Positions 43,701-57,671 of a DNA stretch of 64,000 bases are shown here, one piece after another (position 1 is the stretch's first letter; every line of letters begins with the position of its first letter). This stretch comes from Hormiphora californensis (taxonomy: Eukaryota > Ctenophora > Tentaculata > Cydippida > Pleurobrachiidae), in the NCBI GenBank assembly GCA_020137815.1, contig CM035361.1, positions 5,370,960 through 5,434,959 of the forward strand, written 5' to 3'. The position numbers and the translations under genes were made by a program. The notes below the pieces were generated by a model, which ran no database searches, was not told the origin of the DNA, and saw only the letters and a list, made by a program, of their open reading frames with translations.

Positions 43701-46211
43701 CCCTGCTCGCGTTTATCAGGCCCGTGTCCTTTTTTACGGGGTTTTTTCTTCTTTTAATAACCAAAGGTGTAAAATTCTAAGTATTGAAAATGTGTGTAAA
43801 AAACCCCATTTTTGTCAAAAAAAGAAGGGAAAAAATTCTGAAAAAACGTTTTCCCAAAGTTTATCTCTCTCATAAAGGGGTGAAAAAAATCCATTTCCTT
43901 TTATTTCTTCTTTCTTTTTTTACTGTTCATTACCTCTGACGTGTGTATTGCCCCAATCTTTCTCTCTCTTTCTCAACTGTTGGAACAGTAACATAAAGTC
44001 CATTTTTTTCAACGTTCACCCCAACTCGGCCGTGTGATTTTTTTAATTTACCTGCGCGCGCTACACGTTAACATGGATAAAAAGCCAAAACCCGCCACAC
44101 TTTGGGGGAAAATTTAAAAAAATGGGGTTAATTCCACCTTTTTTGGGGATCTGTTGAATTTTCCAACCGTTTTTATTGTTTCCCTTGTTTTTTGTCTTTA
44201 TTTGTGTGTAATTTCTATCGGGTTTTTTATAAAAATGAACGTTTTTAGCCCCTAAACGGGTTATAGGTTTAAACCCCTCCCCCTCAAACCCCCGGCTGGC
44301 GCCTCGATCGGATCGGGATTTAAACCTTTTAATCGCCCTCCGGCGATTAAACTCCATTGGCTGTCCCCGCTCGCCTGGAAAAGCCAAATTTAAACGCCCT
44401 CTACAAACTCATCTTCATTATAGTATATATCCTTGCTGCAGGGGCCGTTCCCCCCGAGTCAGTAAAAGTCGTAGCGCTGCTTGGAATCCGACACTCAGAA
44501 ACACCCAAGGAAACTGGTACCCCCCCACAGAAGTCCGAAAAACGGGGCGTCTGTTGGAAAGATCAAGAGCTGGCCGTAAATTTGTTGAGAAATTTTTTGA
44601 TTTGGGGTCAATTTTTCAAAGATTTTAATGATTCAAGATGGCTGTTATACTAGTTCTTTGAGTAACTTAAAACTCAGCAATGTGACTATTTTGAAGACCA
44701 TAATTTTCGTATGAGTAGGAGTTAATTTGGTGTATGGATTAAATAATAGATCGGAGCTATCTTGTTACTCAGAATTTGGTACTCCAGAAAACTCCTTATA
44801 GCTGGGAAAGGTTTTTGTCAGTTTTGGGGAATTTTTTAAAAAATGACATAACGTTCCAATTTGACGAATAGTTGCGGTACGGAAAGTTGGGAATTGAGTA
44901 ACTCCCGCACATTCAAAAGAAAAAGTTTTCCCGGGTTTTTTAATAACGAAAGTTGAATTTTTTCTGTACTAAATTAAGATTTGCTCACCCTCTTTCAGTA
45001 GCGGTAGCACTTAAATTCACTGTTGAGGCCAAAAAAGGGGCCCTTCATCGCGGTTCAGTTTTTTTTTCTTCTGGCCCCTGATGACAGGCCGGGGGGTTTT
45101 GTGTGTTTTTACATCCTTTTCCCCATTATAATGCTGCCCATTATAATAGTGCTCCCCCATTTTAATACTCCAATTAGTGCTACCAAATTTGAAATGAAAA
45201 ATTATAGTGCAACCCCAATTGTAACCGTTAAAACCCCGATTTACCGGGAATCCTTGGAAAAAGGGGTTTGCCAAAAAATTGGGTTCTAAACCTTATTCAC
45301 TGCAGTAAATAAAGGTTCCGTAATCGGGGTTTTGACGCTTTTTTTTCGCATTGCGGGGAAAGAAAGTTTCCAGGGGCCCTCCTTGTTCTCCGCGCCAGGG
45401 GAAGACTCCCGTCTTACACTGACATGTTGGGGGAAACTACCGTGCCGGAATCCAGGGGTTTTGGGGCACGACTTTTTTCCCCCCACGAAAATTTGCCTCT
45501 CTCCATGACTTCGACTTTTTTCTCTCCCCCCAACTCGGATGTACCGGTTTGGAATTAAATTTTATCGTTCAAAGGAAAACCTGGGGAGTAAAGTGGATTT
45601 CAGATGTCGGAGAATGTCCACAATCGTACATCCGTTTCGGTATAATAATGATCAAGGGGTGATCAATTGAATAATATCCCTTCATTGAGGGGGTTACTCA
45701 ATTGATCATATATCAGATTTATTAATCTTTCCTCTGAACATACTGTATATTTAATATCGTCCCCCCCCGTAAAACCTCCTCCCTACCTCCCCCCCCCCCC
45801 CTTACATAGACACCCCATGTGTCTATGCATCACCAACCCTACCCCTCCCCATTCACAGGAGAATGGAGCCTTCCCGAGATAGATTCACAGAATACTGCAC
45901 AGAACCATAAAACCCGTGCACGTCACGGATCATAATATTCCTAAACTGGGTCGGGCAGTTGGGGAAGTACATATCTCAGGTCACTCATAAAGGTTTTTTT
46001 TTTTAAACTTTGGGTTGCCCTTAAAAAATTTCCCCTGTCAAATTTTTAAACTTTTGTTCTTTTTTGTAATAAAATTGAAATTTAACTTTTTACTGAGCCT
46101 CATTTTTTCTTACAACTGCTTAAAACCCACCCACAAAAACCCCTAGAAAAACACCCCATAACACCCCTGAACCCCTTGGTGGCATGACACCGGGGCCAAA
46201 CCCCCCGCCAC

Positions 46212-46550
46212 GGGTCGGCTCCCCCCCAAAAAAGGTCGTTTTTTTTTAAAGGGGATGTTTCGCGATCCACGGACCGAATTACACCCCGCTTTTTTCATGG
46301 CTGAAAATTTGGGTCCTAGTTTTTCGGAAAAAACCCCGGGGGTGGGCAAAAACCCCGGGAAACCAGATTATAGATTTACTTCAGTGTCAATTTTGACCCA
46401 CTTCCTGTTGAGACAAAATTTTCTCGGGTTTTTTCCATAAACTAGGACCAAAATTTTCAGTCTCATGAAAAAAGCGGGGTGTAAACGGTCCCGTGGGTCA
46501 GTGCAAGATCTCTTGAAAGACCGACCCTATTTTAGGGGGGAGCCGACCCT
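46212..46550. mobile_element. Inverted-repeat element with damaged sequence
   Basis: The ends gggtcggctcccccc and ggggggagccgaccc are reverse complements. Further in, ccgaattacaccccgctttt (left) pairs with aaaaagcggggtgtaaacgg (right). Small length differences in homopolymers fit sequencing error. Confidence 0.7.
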
Positions 46551-46672
46551 TGTGGGGGGGGGGGGACAAGTAAAACCCAAAGTAAAACCGATTTTCAAGC
46601 CCACCCGCACGTTGAAATTCATTTGTTCATCCATGGGGAAATCAGTGAGACCAAATTTAACAAGTATAATAC

Positions 46673-46690
46673 AGGAACCGACCGCAAGTA
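46673..46690. mobile_element. Fragment of hAT-like MITE family 1
   Basis: caggaaccgaccgcaagtaa keeps only the family terminus, in a low-accuracy block. The middle is missing. Confidence 0.45.
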
Positions 46691-47095
46691 AAAAACCCAA
46701 AAAACTGTTATTTTTGGCCCTGACGGTTTCCCTTGACTTTAGCACCAATCTGATAATTATCATTTGAATGGTAAATTCCTTCATTCACAGCGGATGATCT
46801 ATCTTTTGGGATTGTATAAAAACAGTTTTCTAAAAGTTTTTTGTAAAAAGGGGATAAACCCATTTTTGTTACAAAATCAACCTAAAGACCCTTGGGAATT
46901 CTAACGAATCAAGTCAAAGTCACCGCTGAGCATACTAATTTTAAGTGAGTTTGAAGACTTATGTTATCTAAACTTTTAGATCTGAAAATACATTTTTTTT
47001 TTATTTTTTTTTGAAATCGGTGAACTTGTTTGAGCTCGGCCACATTAAAAGAAATCCTTCGTCGAAGCTAAACATATTAAAACCTCATTTTGCAG

Positions 47096-47585
47096 GTTTG
47101 GTCACCATACAATAGGGAGGTTGGAGTTTAGTAGCCAAAGCACAGGGGCCGAGGGAGAACACTGGCGCGATATGATCCAGGTACATATATTTTAGGTCAG
47201 CTAAATGATAGCTAAAAAACAATCGCTATTTGCAGAAATATTAGCTAGCTAATATTCAATGCACAAAAACACCCACCAATCACAAGACAAAAGCTATAGC
47301 TTTTAGTCTGAAACTGCAGCACATTTCTGGCGATGACTTTGGAAATCGTTCGAGTTTGGAGGTTTTTGTGGAGCCTTTTCACGGATGCCCCCCCCCCCCT
47401 TTTTTGTAGTTTATGTTTTCACAGATGTTACGGTAATTGTTTCCATGTTTCAGTGTATAGCAAGTGATAGATCGGTGCTGAAGAGTCATTTTCTCCGGCC
47501 CCATATTAAAACAACGAAACAACCGAGATCTAAGTCCCGGAACAACACAGCAACATCTTCCTCTTCGTCTATCACTAAACCTTAG
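47096..47585 (+). CDS. C-terminal exons of a possible C2-domain protein
   Basis: Two exons are seen: 47096-47180 and 47454-47585 (stop TAG), joined in phase 0. The first reads FGHHTIGRLEF, then a Ser/Gly linker and GEHWRDMIQ. The order IG.(L/V)..., Ser/Gly linker, then (E/K)HW(R/K)(D/E)M(I/L) is typical of the last strand and C-terminal helix of synaptotagmin, Doc2 and rabphilin C2B domains. In those families the helix is followed by P-R-(R/Q)-P-(I/V)..WH, but here the next exon is CIASDRSVLKSHFLRPHIKT and a Ser/Thr/Lys-rich tail. Either the tail has diverged or an exon is misjoined. Upstream exons would be in the damaged region before 47000. If real, it would bind membranes. Confidence 0.45.
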
Positions 47586-48889
47586 ATATTGGATGATTTC
47601 CTATGAATATGAAGATAGGTAGATCAGTTTACACTAAATTGGACCATGTGCTATATGAATATGTTAAGTAAAGGTGAAATTAGACAATAAATGAAATCTC
47701 GATCACGGTGATATTTGACCCAATATACTTAACGATATCTGACAGACTCTTTTTTAGTTTATAAATCACTCGAGTTTTGCCCTTTTTGTGCGTGTTTAGA
47801 CGGAAATTAGGAAATTTTTTCGTGACTCCATGATCATGTAAAGAATAAGAAGAAGAGATATAGGAGCAAGAAAAGAAAGATAGATAATAACGAAGAGATA
47901 GATATAAGTGAGAGAAAAGAAGGTTGATTTATTGATGGCTGTTGATTCAATTAAGATATTTTCTATTCAACCAGAAGGCCTTTTGTCAATTCAGCAATCC
48001 GCAACATGTAGTGAAGAACACGAGACAAAGGGAGGAAAAAGGAGAGAAAAAAGGGAGAGAAAAAGAGAGAGCGATAGAGAAGAAGAGAGGAGGAGAGAGA
48101 TGAGAGAGAGCGAGAGAGAGAGATAGATAGCTCTCTCTCTCCCGCTCTCTCTCTCTCTCTCCTCTCTTCTCTCGCTCTCTTCCTCCTCCTCTCTCTCTCT
48201 CTCCCTCTCTCTCTCCTCTCTACTCTTCTCTGCTCTCTCTCTCCTAATCCACTGCTCTACTTTGCGTCCCCCTCCTCATCTATCGTTCTCTCCTCTCTTC
48301 CTCTCTCTCGCTCTCGAGAAAGATAAATTTTCATTTAGATTCTGAAAAGATGGGTGTGTTGCAAGCTTTCAATTTTCTCTGTTGGAAAAGTTCATCATTT
48401 CTCAATCTGTCTGTGTATTTATTTCTAATTGATGATTTTAAATTTTATTTTGTAAGATTCTTGTTTGATTTGGAATTAACAATTCACAACCGTAATCCGC
48501 AGTATGATCCACTTATAAATCATAAATGAAATCGGGTTTCACCTTCGTCCTCCCTTTCTGTAAATGAACGGTTTCTTCTTTCTTCTCGTCTTCTTTTCTA
48601 CGAAAAAATAACTAACTTTCAATTTTGAATATATAACATAACATATTAGTGATAAAAAAACAGTTTTATTTGTTCAAAGTTTTGAAGTCTTAAATTAATT
48701 GAAATTGCATAACCTGGTGTTTTACTATAATAATTATAGAGATCGCTGTCTTGTGTACCATCTAAAGAACATATATTAGTAGCGCGTGTGCATTTAGCAT
48801 CATGAAACAATTGGAGGTTATCTCTCTCTCTCTCTCCCTCTATCTCTCTGTCTCTCTCTTCTCTCTCTCTCTCTCTCCTCATCTTCTCC

Positions 48890-48920
<31 letters not shown>

Positions 48921-49800
48921 CGCCTATTCTGCCAATTACGTACGGTGGAAAGCAATAAGCTTCCTCCTTGTTCATCATCGGATAGAAACATAAGGCGAGA
49001 GAGAGAGAGAGAGAGAGAGAGAAAAGAAGCGAGAGAGAGAGAGAAGAGGAGAGAGAGAGAGAGATATAGATATATATATAATATATATTATATATATATA
49101 GATATATATAACAGATATATATAAATCTATTTTAGTACAATGATAACCATATCTAGCTGTCAATCGAAACATATTCTCTAGTTAATATATACTTTCAAAA
49201 TTATTATCTCAATACAAATCACCTATTTACTACAATATAAGATATCTAAGTCAAATATATCTTGAGAGAAGAGAATGAAGATAGAAATTTTAATAAACTA
49301 TTACAAGCTACCTTTGGGTCCCCTCCCGTGACTCTAAGCCCTGTTACTAAATAGTGCGGAGGTACATACATAATTTATTGTTTTGACCATACCAGTGTTA
49401 TACTTACAAGAGAAGCTGCATTGGGAATTAGGGAGAGAAACAGAGACTCTCTCTTTCTCTCTTAATTCTCTCTCAGAGAGAGACACACATCACGGTAATT
49501 TGTTTTAGTGGTACAGAGACATGATTTTGAAGGTCAGTTAAGAAGATTTAAATATTTTCTTTCGTTCCTGTCTTTAATCTCTTTCATCTTATTTGCAGTT
49601 GCTGTATTTGGATCTCTCTCTCTCTACGCGTTGCTGTTCATTTATGTATGAGAACTTAACCAACGAATCACGATCTATTGCCAATTATAAATAACTCATC
49701 ATCAGCTCTTGTTGGCCGTGTTTGATATTAAATATTCGATAAAATGTACGATTGTGGCCATTATTGATTAATTTTTGTGTGTTTATACATCCCATATGTT
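47586..49800. other. Gene-poor region with purine and pyrimidine tracts
   Basis: GA then CT tracts at 48020-48330, a CT tract at 48820-48915 facing a GA tract at 48996-49064, and a TATA-rich stretch at 49064-49125. No exon was recognised. Confidence 0.5.
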
Positions 49801-49805
49801 CATGC

Positions 49806-49858
49806 TAGGGAAATAGCCGTGGCCTGAACCTGAGGTTCAGGCACGGCCGTTTCCCCTA
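49806..49858. mobile_element. MITE family 3, 53-bp palindromic copy
   Basis: tagggaaatagccgtggcct and its inverted partner form an almost perfect palindrome centred on cctgaacctgaggttcagg. It is the minimal form of the family in this window. Confidence 0.75.
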
Positions 49859-52800
49859 TAATAGCTGATTGAATTGGGCTTCATGGCTCATGCGTGTTTT
49901 CTAAGAGCAAGATTCTACGTTCATCTTCAGTGAGAGGTTACCAATTTTACAAGTTGCACGGGGTAATTCAACATTGGCGGATATATATACAGACCCGGAT
50001 CATATCCAAGACTGGATAAGGTGGATACTTTTAATCCACCTTCCAGGTCTGTATATTTATAACATATGGATATTCTGTAGGATAATTATATATTAAGTAT
50101 TTATATCCATTTTTTCGCGGGTTAGATGCAAGACGCTTGTTCTCTTGCTGTTGTTTAAGCAATTCTTGGCCACCTTCCACAGCAGTATATCGCAGTCACA
50201 TTATATATGTTGAATGTAAATATACTTATATATAAGTTTCTACCGGCAAACGTCAAGCAGGCACACACATGTGTGTGTACATGCATACAGGCTAATTACA
50301 CGTTGTGTGTGTGTGTCTAGGGAGGGAGATAGAGAGAGGGAGAGAGATAGAGATACGAAAGAGAGATGGTAAGTAATTCATATATAGTAGGAGAGAGGAG
50401 CGAGAGAGAGCGGAGCGTAGGAGAGAGAGAGAGCCTAGAGAGATAGATAGAGAAGAAGAGTGTGAGTGAGAGGATAGATAGAGATAATATCGTAAGACAG
50501 AAAAAGGAAGAGAGAGAGATAGAGCTAAAGGAACCATACATGGTTTGCTTCTTTATTTTTTTGCTTCTTACAACTCTTGTCTCTTCGTTGCAATATATGT
50601 TTTGCTGGCGTGTTGCTACACCTTCAGCTTTTCTGAGGAAGGCACATAATCTGTCATGCGCAAACAGGGTCAGCTTTTTCCTGTCTTGCCCCGTAATCCG
50701 CTTTGTTATTAGCATCCAGTGCCATTACATTGAGTCTTCCCCCTTACTCAACAAGTGCCATTTATTGAGGTTCCTTGAGAATGAATAGAAGCAAATTGAT
50801 ATATATACCGCGAGTGCACATATCACTCCCGCTCCGCGCGACCATTTGCACGCTGCAATATGCACTGTGCTTCCGCGGGAGCGAGCATATATAGAGGTAT
50901 CGGGATATCATTAAGAAAAGTGTTTCTCCGCAGTGTTTTACACCTTTATCAACCAAACACACATAATGCCGACTGACAAGGTACTACAAACGACAACGCA
51001 GTCTTCCTTTTTACCCACACTCATCCTCTCTCTTTCTCTTTCTACTTATCATCCCTTCTAATATCACGTTTTTGTTTGTTTGCCTATTTCCAAGAATTCC
51101 AAATCTCCCTCTCTCGTACCTCTCTCTTTATCTCTCTCTTCTTTCATTCATTCATCAACGTTTAAAACTGTCAAACGTGGTCCCCCTTGTGTGGTAAAGG
51201 TGGTACTAGTGTAAATTTTGGTGTAGTTTTGCTTAGTTTGTACCTTGCTTTGTTCCTCATCTCTCTTTTGTAATAACCCAAAATTATGATTGTTTTGCTT
51301 TGTCATGTGTTTTCTCGCGGAATATATCTCAATAAGTCCTGCCCGGCAAGTGCAAGCGCTACTATAATCGCACTCGTTACACTCGTGCAATATAGGTGTG
51401 ACCTGCACTCCACTCGCTGTCGTGCATTTTCACCTCCATATCCTCTGCAGTGCAGAGCGTATATGGCGCGCTTTTGCCTGCGTGCAGAACGTTATGTACT
51501 ATATATGCTTTTGATAAAGAATACTTTAGATTCTTGAATGCAACAGAGATTACTATGAGAAACAGAGCTAATACAACTGATGCGATGATGTTGTTTTACT
51601 ATTTTTTGATAAATCGTCCTTGTAGCCTGCAATAGTTTTGTCTTCCGTCTTTCTTCCCTTCCTCTCTAATCTCATTTCTCTCTCTCCCTAATCCCTGTAT
51701 GTTTTTTCTCGTCAATCATCACAACTGATCCTAATCCCTCCCTTTCAACTTTTTCACTGATCTTTTATCTACGAACTGGTCTTTCTGCCTGTCTTTTGCC
51801 TCCACATCTCTCCTCTCCAACCACCGCTCCATCTCTCTCCTCATCCCGTCTCTCTCCTCTCATCTTCAATCTCTCCTCTCTCTCTCTCTCTCTCTATTAT
51901 ATATAATCTAATCTGGTTCATCACTCCGCTAATTCTCGCTATAATGCAGCTCCCTTCAATTTATTTGTTGTAGAGCTTCTCTTGTGGATCTGAGGACCGT
52001 ACGACGTCCTGGTTTTAAAGGACTATGATCAAAATGTAATACAGATATACCAGTCCCCAAGAAAGGGAATTATGGTTTGAAGTACTTTAAAAAACTCGGG
52101 AAGAATCTCGATGTCCCAGATACGAAGTGTGACGGAAATGGTGCAACTAACAATCTAACTAGGAACGATTGACTGACTGTTTTTATGAATGAGTCATATA
52201 CTTTAATTCTATATAATGCCAATTCATTCTCATTTTGATCTTTGTCTACTGATGATTGGTTGCCCTCCCCTCTTGGGGCATCATGAAACATGTGTAATAG
52301 ACTTAAAAAAACTGCCTTTTGTTCTGGTTGTTTTTTGAATTATTTGTATATATATATATATATATATAGGTTCGCTCTCTCTCTCTCTCTCTCTCGTCTC
52401 TCTCTCTCTATCTCTCTCTCTCTCTCCTCTCCTCTCTCTCTCTCCCTCCTCATCTCTCTCTCTCTCTCTCTCTCTCCTCTATCTCTCTATCCTCTCTCTC
52501 CTCTCTCTCTCTACTATCTTTCTCTCTCTCTCCTCTCCTCCTCCCTCCTCTCATCTCCCTCATCCTCCTCTCTCTCTCCTCTCCTCTCTCGGATCGAGAG
52601 AGAAAGAGAGTGAAAGAGCTCCCTCTCCGTTCGCTCCTCTTGTCTCTGGGATATCCGTCTATTCCTGCCCACAATTACCTCTCCATTAGCTAGTCACGTG
52701 CTAATTTTCCTGGATTCCTATTGGCTAGTTCAGATCACTACCAAGTACTCGGCCCGTGTGATTGTTTTTGTTTTTAACAATCCTGTCACACCCAGACTTC

Positions 52801-53422
52801 TGGGGGGCCATGTGTATGTAAAAACATCAATCCAAAAACCACCACGATAATGGACTGTGTGTGTGTGAAGCAGAGAGAGAGAGAGAGGTGAGGGAGATAG
52901 AGAGAGATGAATAATGCTGATTTTTCATTTTAATAAAAAGTAGAATTAATAGATCACTCATAAGTTTAATTATCGTCAAACAAATGATAATTGTAAAATT
53001 GCCTAGAATATAATCGATTACGAATGTTTGTGTTTAGTTTACATCTGAAGACATCACTATTACTATCCTTTGTGGTAAATTATACATAGATTATAAAAGT
53101 AGTGGAAATTGATAGTTTCCGAAGCCGACACCGGAGAGTAAGATATTTGCTCCATTATAAAGTCGTAACTGAACCTCAGTTCAGTTTACGCTATAGTTTA
53201 CTCCTTTAAAAAACCCCCCCCTCCAGGTTTCAGTAACATCTACTTCTCGAAATTTCAGGGAAGTTTTCAGTGAACCATTATATACCTGAGGTTTCAGGGT
53301 TAAATAGCTATGAACCTTATACCTGAGGTTCAGACCCGATTATAATAGATTATTGATTGCATTGTTATGTTTATTGATTTACTTATCACAATCAATGAAT
53401 TGATTTTACTTTAGCCGCCTCT

Positions 53423-53481
<59 letters not shown>

Positions 53482-56400
53482 CTCTCTCTCACTCTCCCCT
53501 CTCTCCTCTCACCCTCTCCTCTCTCTCTCTCTCTCTCACTCTCATCTCTCTCAACTCTCCTCTCCTCTTCCCATTGTCTCAGTGTTGTGTCAATGACAGT
53601 GGATCAGCCGGATGTGCCACAATCACGTGAATGGTTTAGCAAGGGCTAAGTGAAGAGAGAGAGTGTGTGTATGTGCGAAGAGAGAGAAAAGGAGAGAGAG
53701 AAAAAGAAAGAGTGCGCTGAGAATATATATAGAGAGAAGATATGCATCTATATATAGCGATAAGAGAGAGTAGTATAGATAGACTAGGAGAGGAGATATA
53801 CTATATCTCTCTCTCTCTCGCTCTCTATCGCTACTAGCTCTATCGCTCTCACTCCTCTCGTCTCTCTCTCTCTTCTCTCTCTCTAGTCTCTATACGCTCC
53901 TCTCTCCTTCTCTCTCTCTCTCTACTACTCTCTCTCTCTCTCCTCTCGCCGCTCTCTCTCCTCTCTCTCTCCTCTCTCTCTCTCTAGCGCTCTCTCTCTC
54001 CTCCCTCATCTCTCTCTCTCTCTCGTCTCTCTCTCTCTCTATCTCTCTCTCTCTCTCTCTCTCTTTCTTCTCCTCTCTCTCTCTCTCTCCCTCTCTCTCT
54101 CTCTCGCTCTCCTCTTATCCTCCCTTCTTTCTCTCTCCCCCACGCCCACCTGGCCCCTCTCTCCCTCCCCCCGACAAAACTGAGGCCAAAGGATGCATGA
54201 AAATAGTAACCAGAGCAGGGAGCTCAGTAAGTGAATCCAGTGAGGCGTGATTAACAGCCATGCTGCTCGAGACAGTAATATACCAACATGGAAAAGTGTT
54301 TGTGAGCTGCATTGGGATTGCAGTTTGTTCCACCATCTCTCTCTTTCTTATGCACATAACAACATTGGAAGTTTTGACTGAAAACCGACATTTTTTGTGA
54401 TTTTATACCGTTTTAGATTGAGCTTGATATCGTGCAAAAATCTATGAGAAATAATTTTCACCGCAATTTTTTCTCAGTCCGTATTTATCTCTCTCTGCTC
54501 TCCATCTATCTCTCCCTCTCTCTTTCTGCTTTCTTTTCTGCTTTCTCTCTCTCTCTCCGCTCATCTCTCGTCTCCTCCTCCTCTCTCTCTCTCTCTACTC
54601 CCGTCAGCTCCTCTCCTCTCTCTCTCTCTCTCTCTACAGACTCTCCGGCTCAATACACACAAGCCACTTCTCTTTCTCTCTCTCTCATCTTCCATCTCCC
54701 CTCCTCCTGTCCTTCTCTCATACCTTCCCTCTCTCGCTCCTGTGTTCTCTCCGTCGCTCTCTCCCTCTCTCACTGTCCCTTTCTTTTTCTCTCACCATCA
54801 ACTGTCCTCTCTCTCTCTCTCACTCTTTTAGTTATCCTCTCACTATCTCGTTTCCCGTTCTCAAGCTCCATTTTTAACTGGTGGTAACATGCAGTGAACG
54901 GGTCGATAAATCACTTTTTGCAGTGCTCTACCTACAATGATTTTAAGTATAGATGTTCTGTAGGGTCTGACTGTGGTTTGAAACCCCCTAGGAGCACGGA
55001 GCTTTTTGCTGAATCACCTTTTCGAACGAATCCAGCCACAACGCAACCGGGCAGATCCGTGTAGGACGAGATATTGATTATTCAGAATAAAGAGATTTAC
55101 TGTTATTATACTTACCTTGAATTGCCGATTTACCGTGACTGCCATAATCAAGGTTATATTAATAGTTACCTCTGTCATGGGACAGACATGTAGAAAAAAT
55201 TTCCAAAGAATTTTCTACCAAATTAATCTAGCTCGGCCAAATTTTAATTAAAACGCGTGAGATAGTTTCAGCCCTCTAAACTTTTTCAGCCATAGAATTA
55301 TACGGTACGTGCCTTAATTAATTGTACAAGGCCTAATACACTTTCGTATTAAACTGTTTCCATATTTCGATACTGCCAAATTACTTCTCTCTTTCATTAT
55401 CCTTTCACCTTCCATTCACGCATTACGATTCTGTGCTCCTCACATCAGCATTCTCCTCCTTCACTGGCCCATTTTAAATTGTTTCCCTCTAGAAGAAGCT
55501 TCTTGCACCTCCAATTAGCTATGCAGACTATCTCTCTATCCTATGCCATACTATCTTCATCACATCTATCCATATAAAATATCCTGTCCATCTCGCTTTG
55601 AGGATGAATAGCGATGTAGTTATATGTAGTTTGTCAAGCTGAGACAAGCTAGTTGATATACATTGGTGTAATAACATTAGATATACGTTGGAGAATATAA
55701 GAGAGCATGATATATCTCCCTTTATCTTTTTTAACTCTCTTTGCATCCCTTTCTTTCTATTTTTTATTTTCCTTTTCTATCGCTTTTCATCTCTTTTATT
55801 TGTTATATGTACATCTCATTCTTTCTGCTATTTGTTTTGCTTTTCTTCGTTACAATTTTATGCTACGTTATATTATTATTTTCTCCTATTATTTAAATTC
55901 CATTTTCTCCTTTTATCATATGCCTATCTTTTGCGTTTTGTTCTATTTTTGTGGCCAGTACCGTACTTCATTTTTAGGAAAATAACATAGAAGAAAAAAG
56001 CGAAGAAAAAAGGAGAATCATGAACGAGAGATCACGTAAAATGGGGATTCATAGGATTTAAATGAGAATAAAGATAGAGAAGGAGAGGAATAGAGATAAC
56101 TTATCGCATTGTGTGTGTGTGTTAAATTTCCGCTTTATTTATCCCATCTACCAAAGAGAGAGAGAGAGAGGAGAGAGATGCGAGAGAGAGCGGAGAGAGA
56201 TATAGGAGATTAATATAGAGAGCAATTATAGATACAGATCGCTGGTAGCGAGATCGAGAGAGATAGAATGAGAGACTAGAGAGGAGAGGAGATCGAGTGA
56301 GGGGTGAGAAGTGGGAGCGTAGAGCTCCTCTCATCTCTTCTCTCTCTCTCTCTCTCTGCTCTCTTCTCTCTCTCTGCTCTCGCTCGCTCTCCTGCTCTCT

Positions 56401-56521
56401 CCTTCTCTCTCTCTCTCTCCTCCTCTCTCCTATCGTCTCCTACTCTCTCTCTCTCTCTCTCTCTTCTTCTCTCTCTACTCCCTTGCCTCTCTCTACTTCT
56501 CCTCTCTCTCTCTCGCTTCTC

Positions 56522-56555
<34 letters not shown>

Positions 56556-57638
56556 CTCTCTCTCTACTCATCTTCCTCTCTCTCTCTCTCTCTCTGCTGC
56601 TCCTCTCCCTCTCTTCTTTTCTCCCCGGTCTCCCCCCCTCCTCTCCCCTAACTGGTTTTTCGCACTGTAAAATCGAGTTACCCGGATTATACACCTAGTT
56701 TTTTAATTTATAAAAACTCGGGCACTAACGTTGTGCTGTTATTTGGATAGGTTTTTGAAATAATTAGAGTGGAAAATTAATTTGTTTGTTTATTTTCATA
56801 GATAAAGGATGAGCCATCAAATCGTGCGATTCCTTGTAGAATATTGACATTAACTGCGCAACACCAACTGCAGTCGGATCTAGTCGATTTACCGAAAACA
56901 AAACCGAACTCCAATAATCCCGACGAATAAACTTCCCCGATGTAGGAAATAACAACGTTTTTTACGATTATCATATAGTTATTGTGGGATTGTCAAATTT
57001 TGTGATGATCATACAACAATTTGTGAATTACTGTTGAAAGAAGTCAGGCCATCAGCCATCTAGAACTTTGTTGGCCCGTTTATACTTATCGAAATTTATG
57101 TATCGAGGTTTATATAGTATATCAAAGGTCGAAGTCTAACTTGATTTTTTTCTTACACATGAGAGGGATTTATGACAGAATTCCTATGTTAAAAGTTAAA
57201 AGTTCATTCCTTCACCATATCTCAGTATCTTTGTTGTGAACAGGTTCCTCTACGCATCATACTGTCATAGTGTCATACATTCTTCGTATTTTATAGCTCA
57301 TACCTAATTTTCAATTTGATTCTCTTCACTCTCTTCACTCTCTAATTTTTTCTTTCTCTTCACTCTCTCTTTCTTTCATTTCTTCTTACTTTTCCTCTCT
57401 TCATCGAGGGCTCGAAGTCTTCTCTCTATCATCAGACTTGGGTATTTTTACATCTACTATGAGTATTCACGTTCCGCGGAAAGAAAGAGTACCATTTGAT
57501 ATGTTGAGAGAGAGACGAGGAGAGAGATAAGAGAGAATAATATATATATTATGAATAAAGAGATCTACTTATCGCATATATATAGATAGATAGAGATATT
57601 ATTTTCATATATATGCCATCTCTCCTCCTCTCTCCTCT

Positions 57639-57671
<33 letters not shown>

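Noticed and set aside
49064-49125. TATA-rich stretch as a promoter
   Set aside because: It is a simple (TA)n-like repeat beside a GA tract with no gene downstream.
51286-51537. An 83-codon open frame with several cysteines
   Set aside because: No splice signals, no domain and no support from neighbouring sequence; length is within chance for this region.
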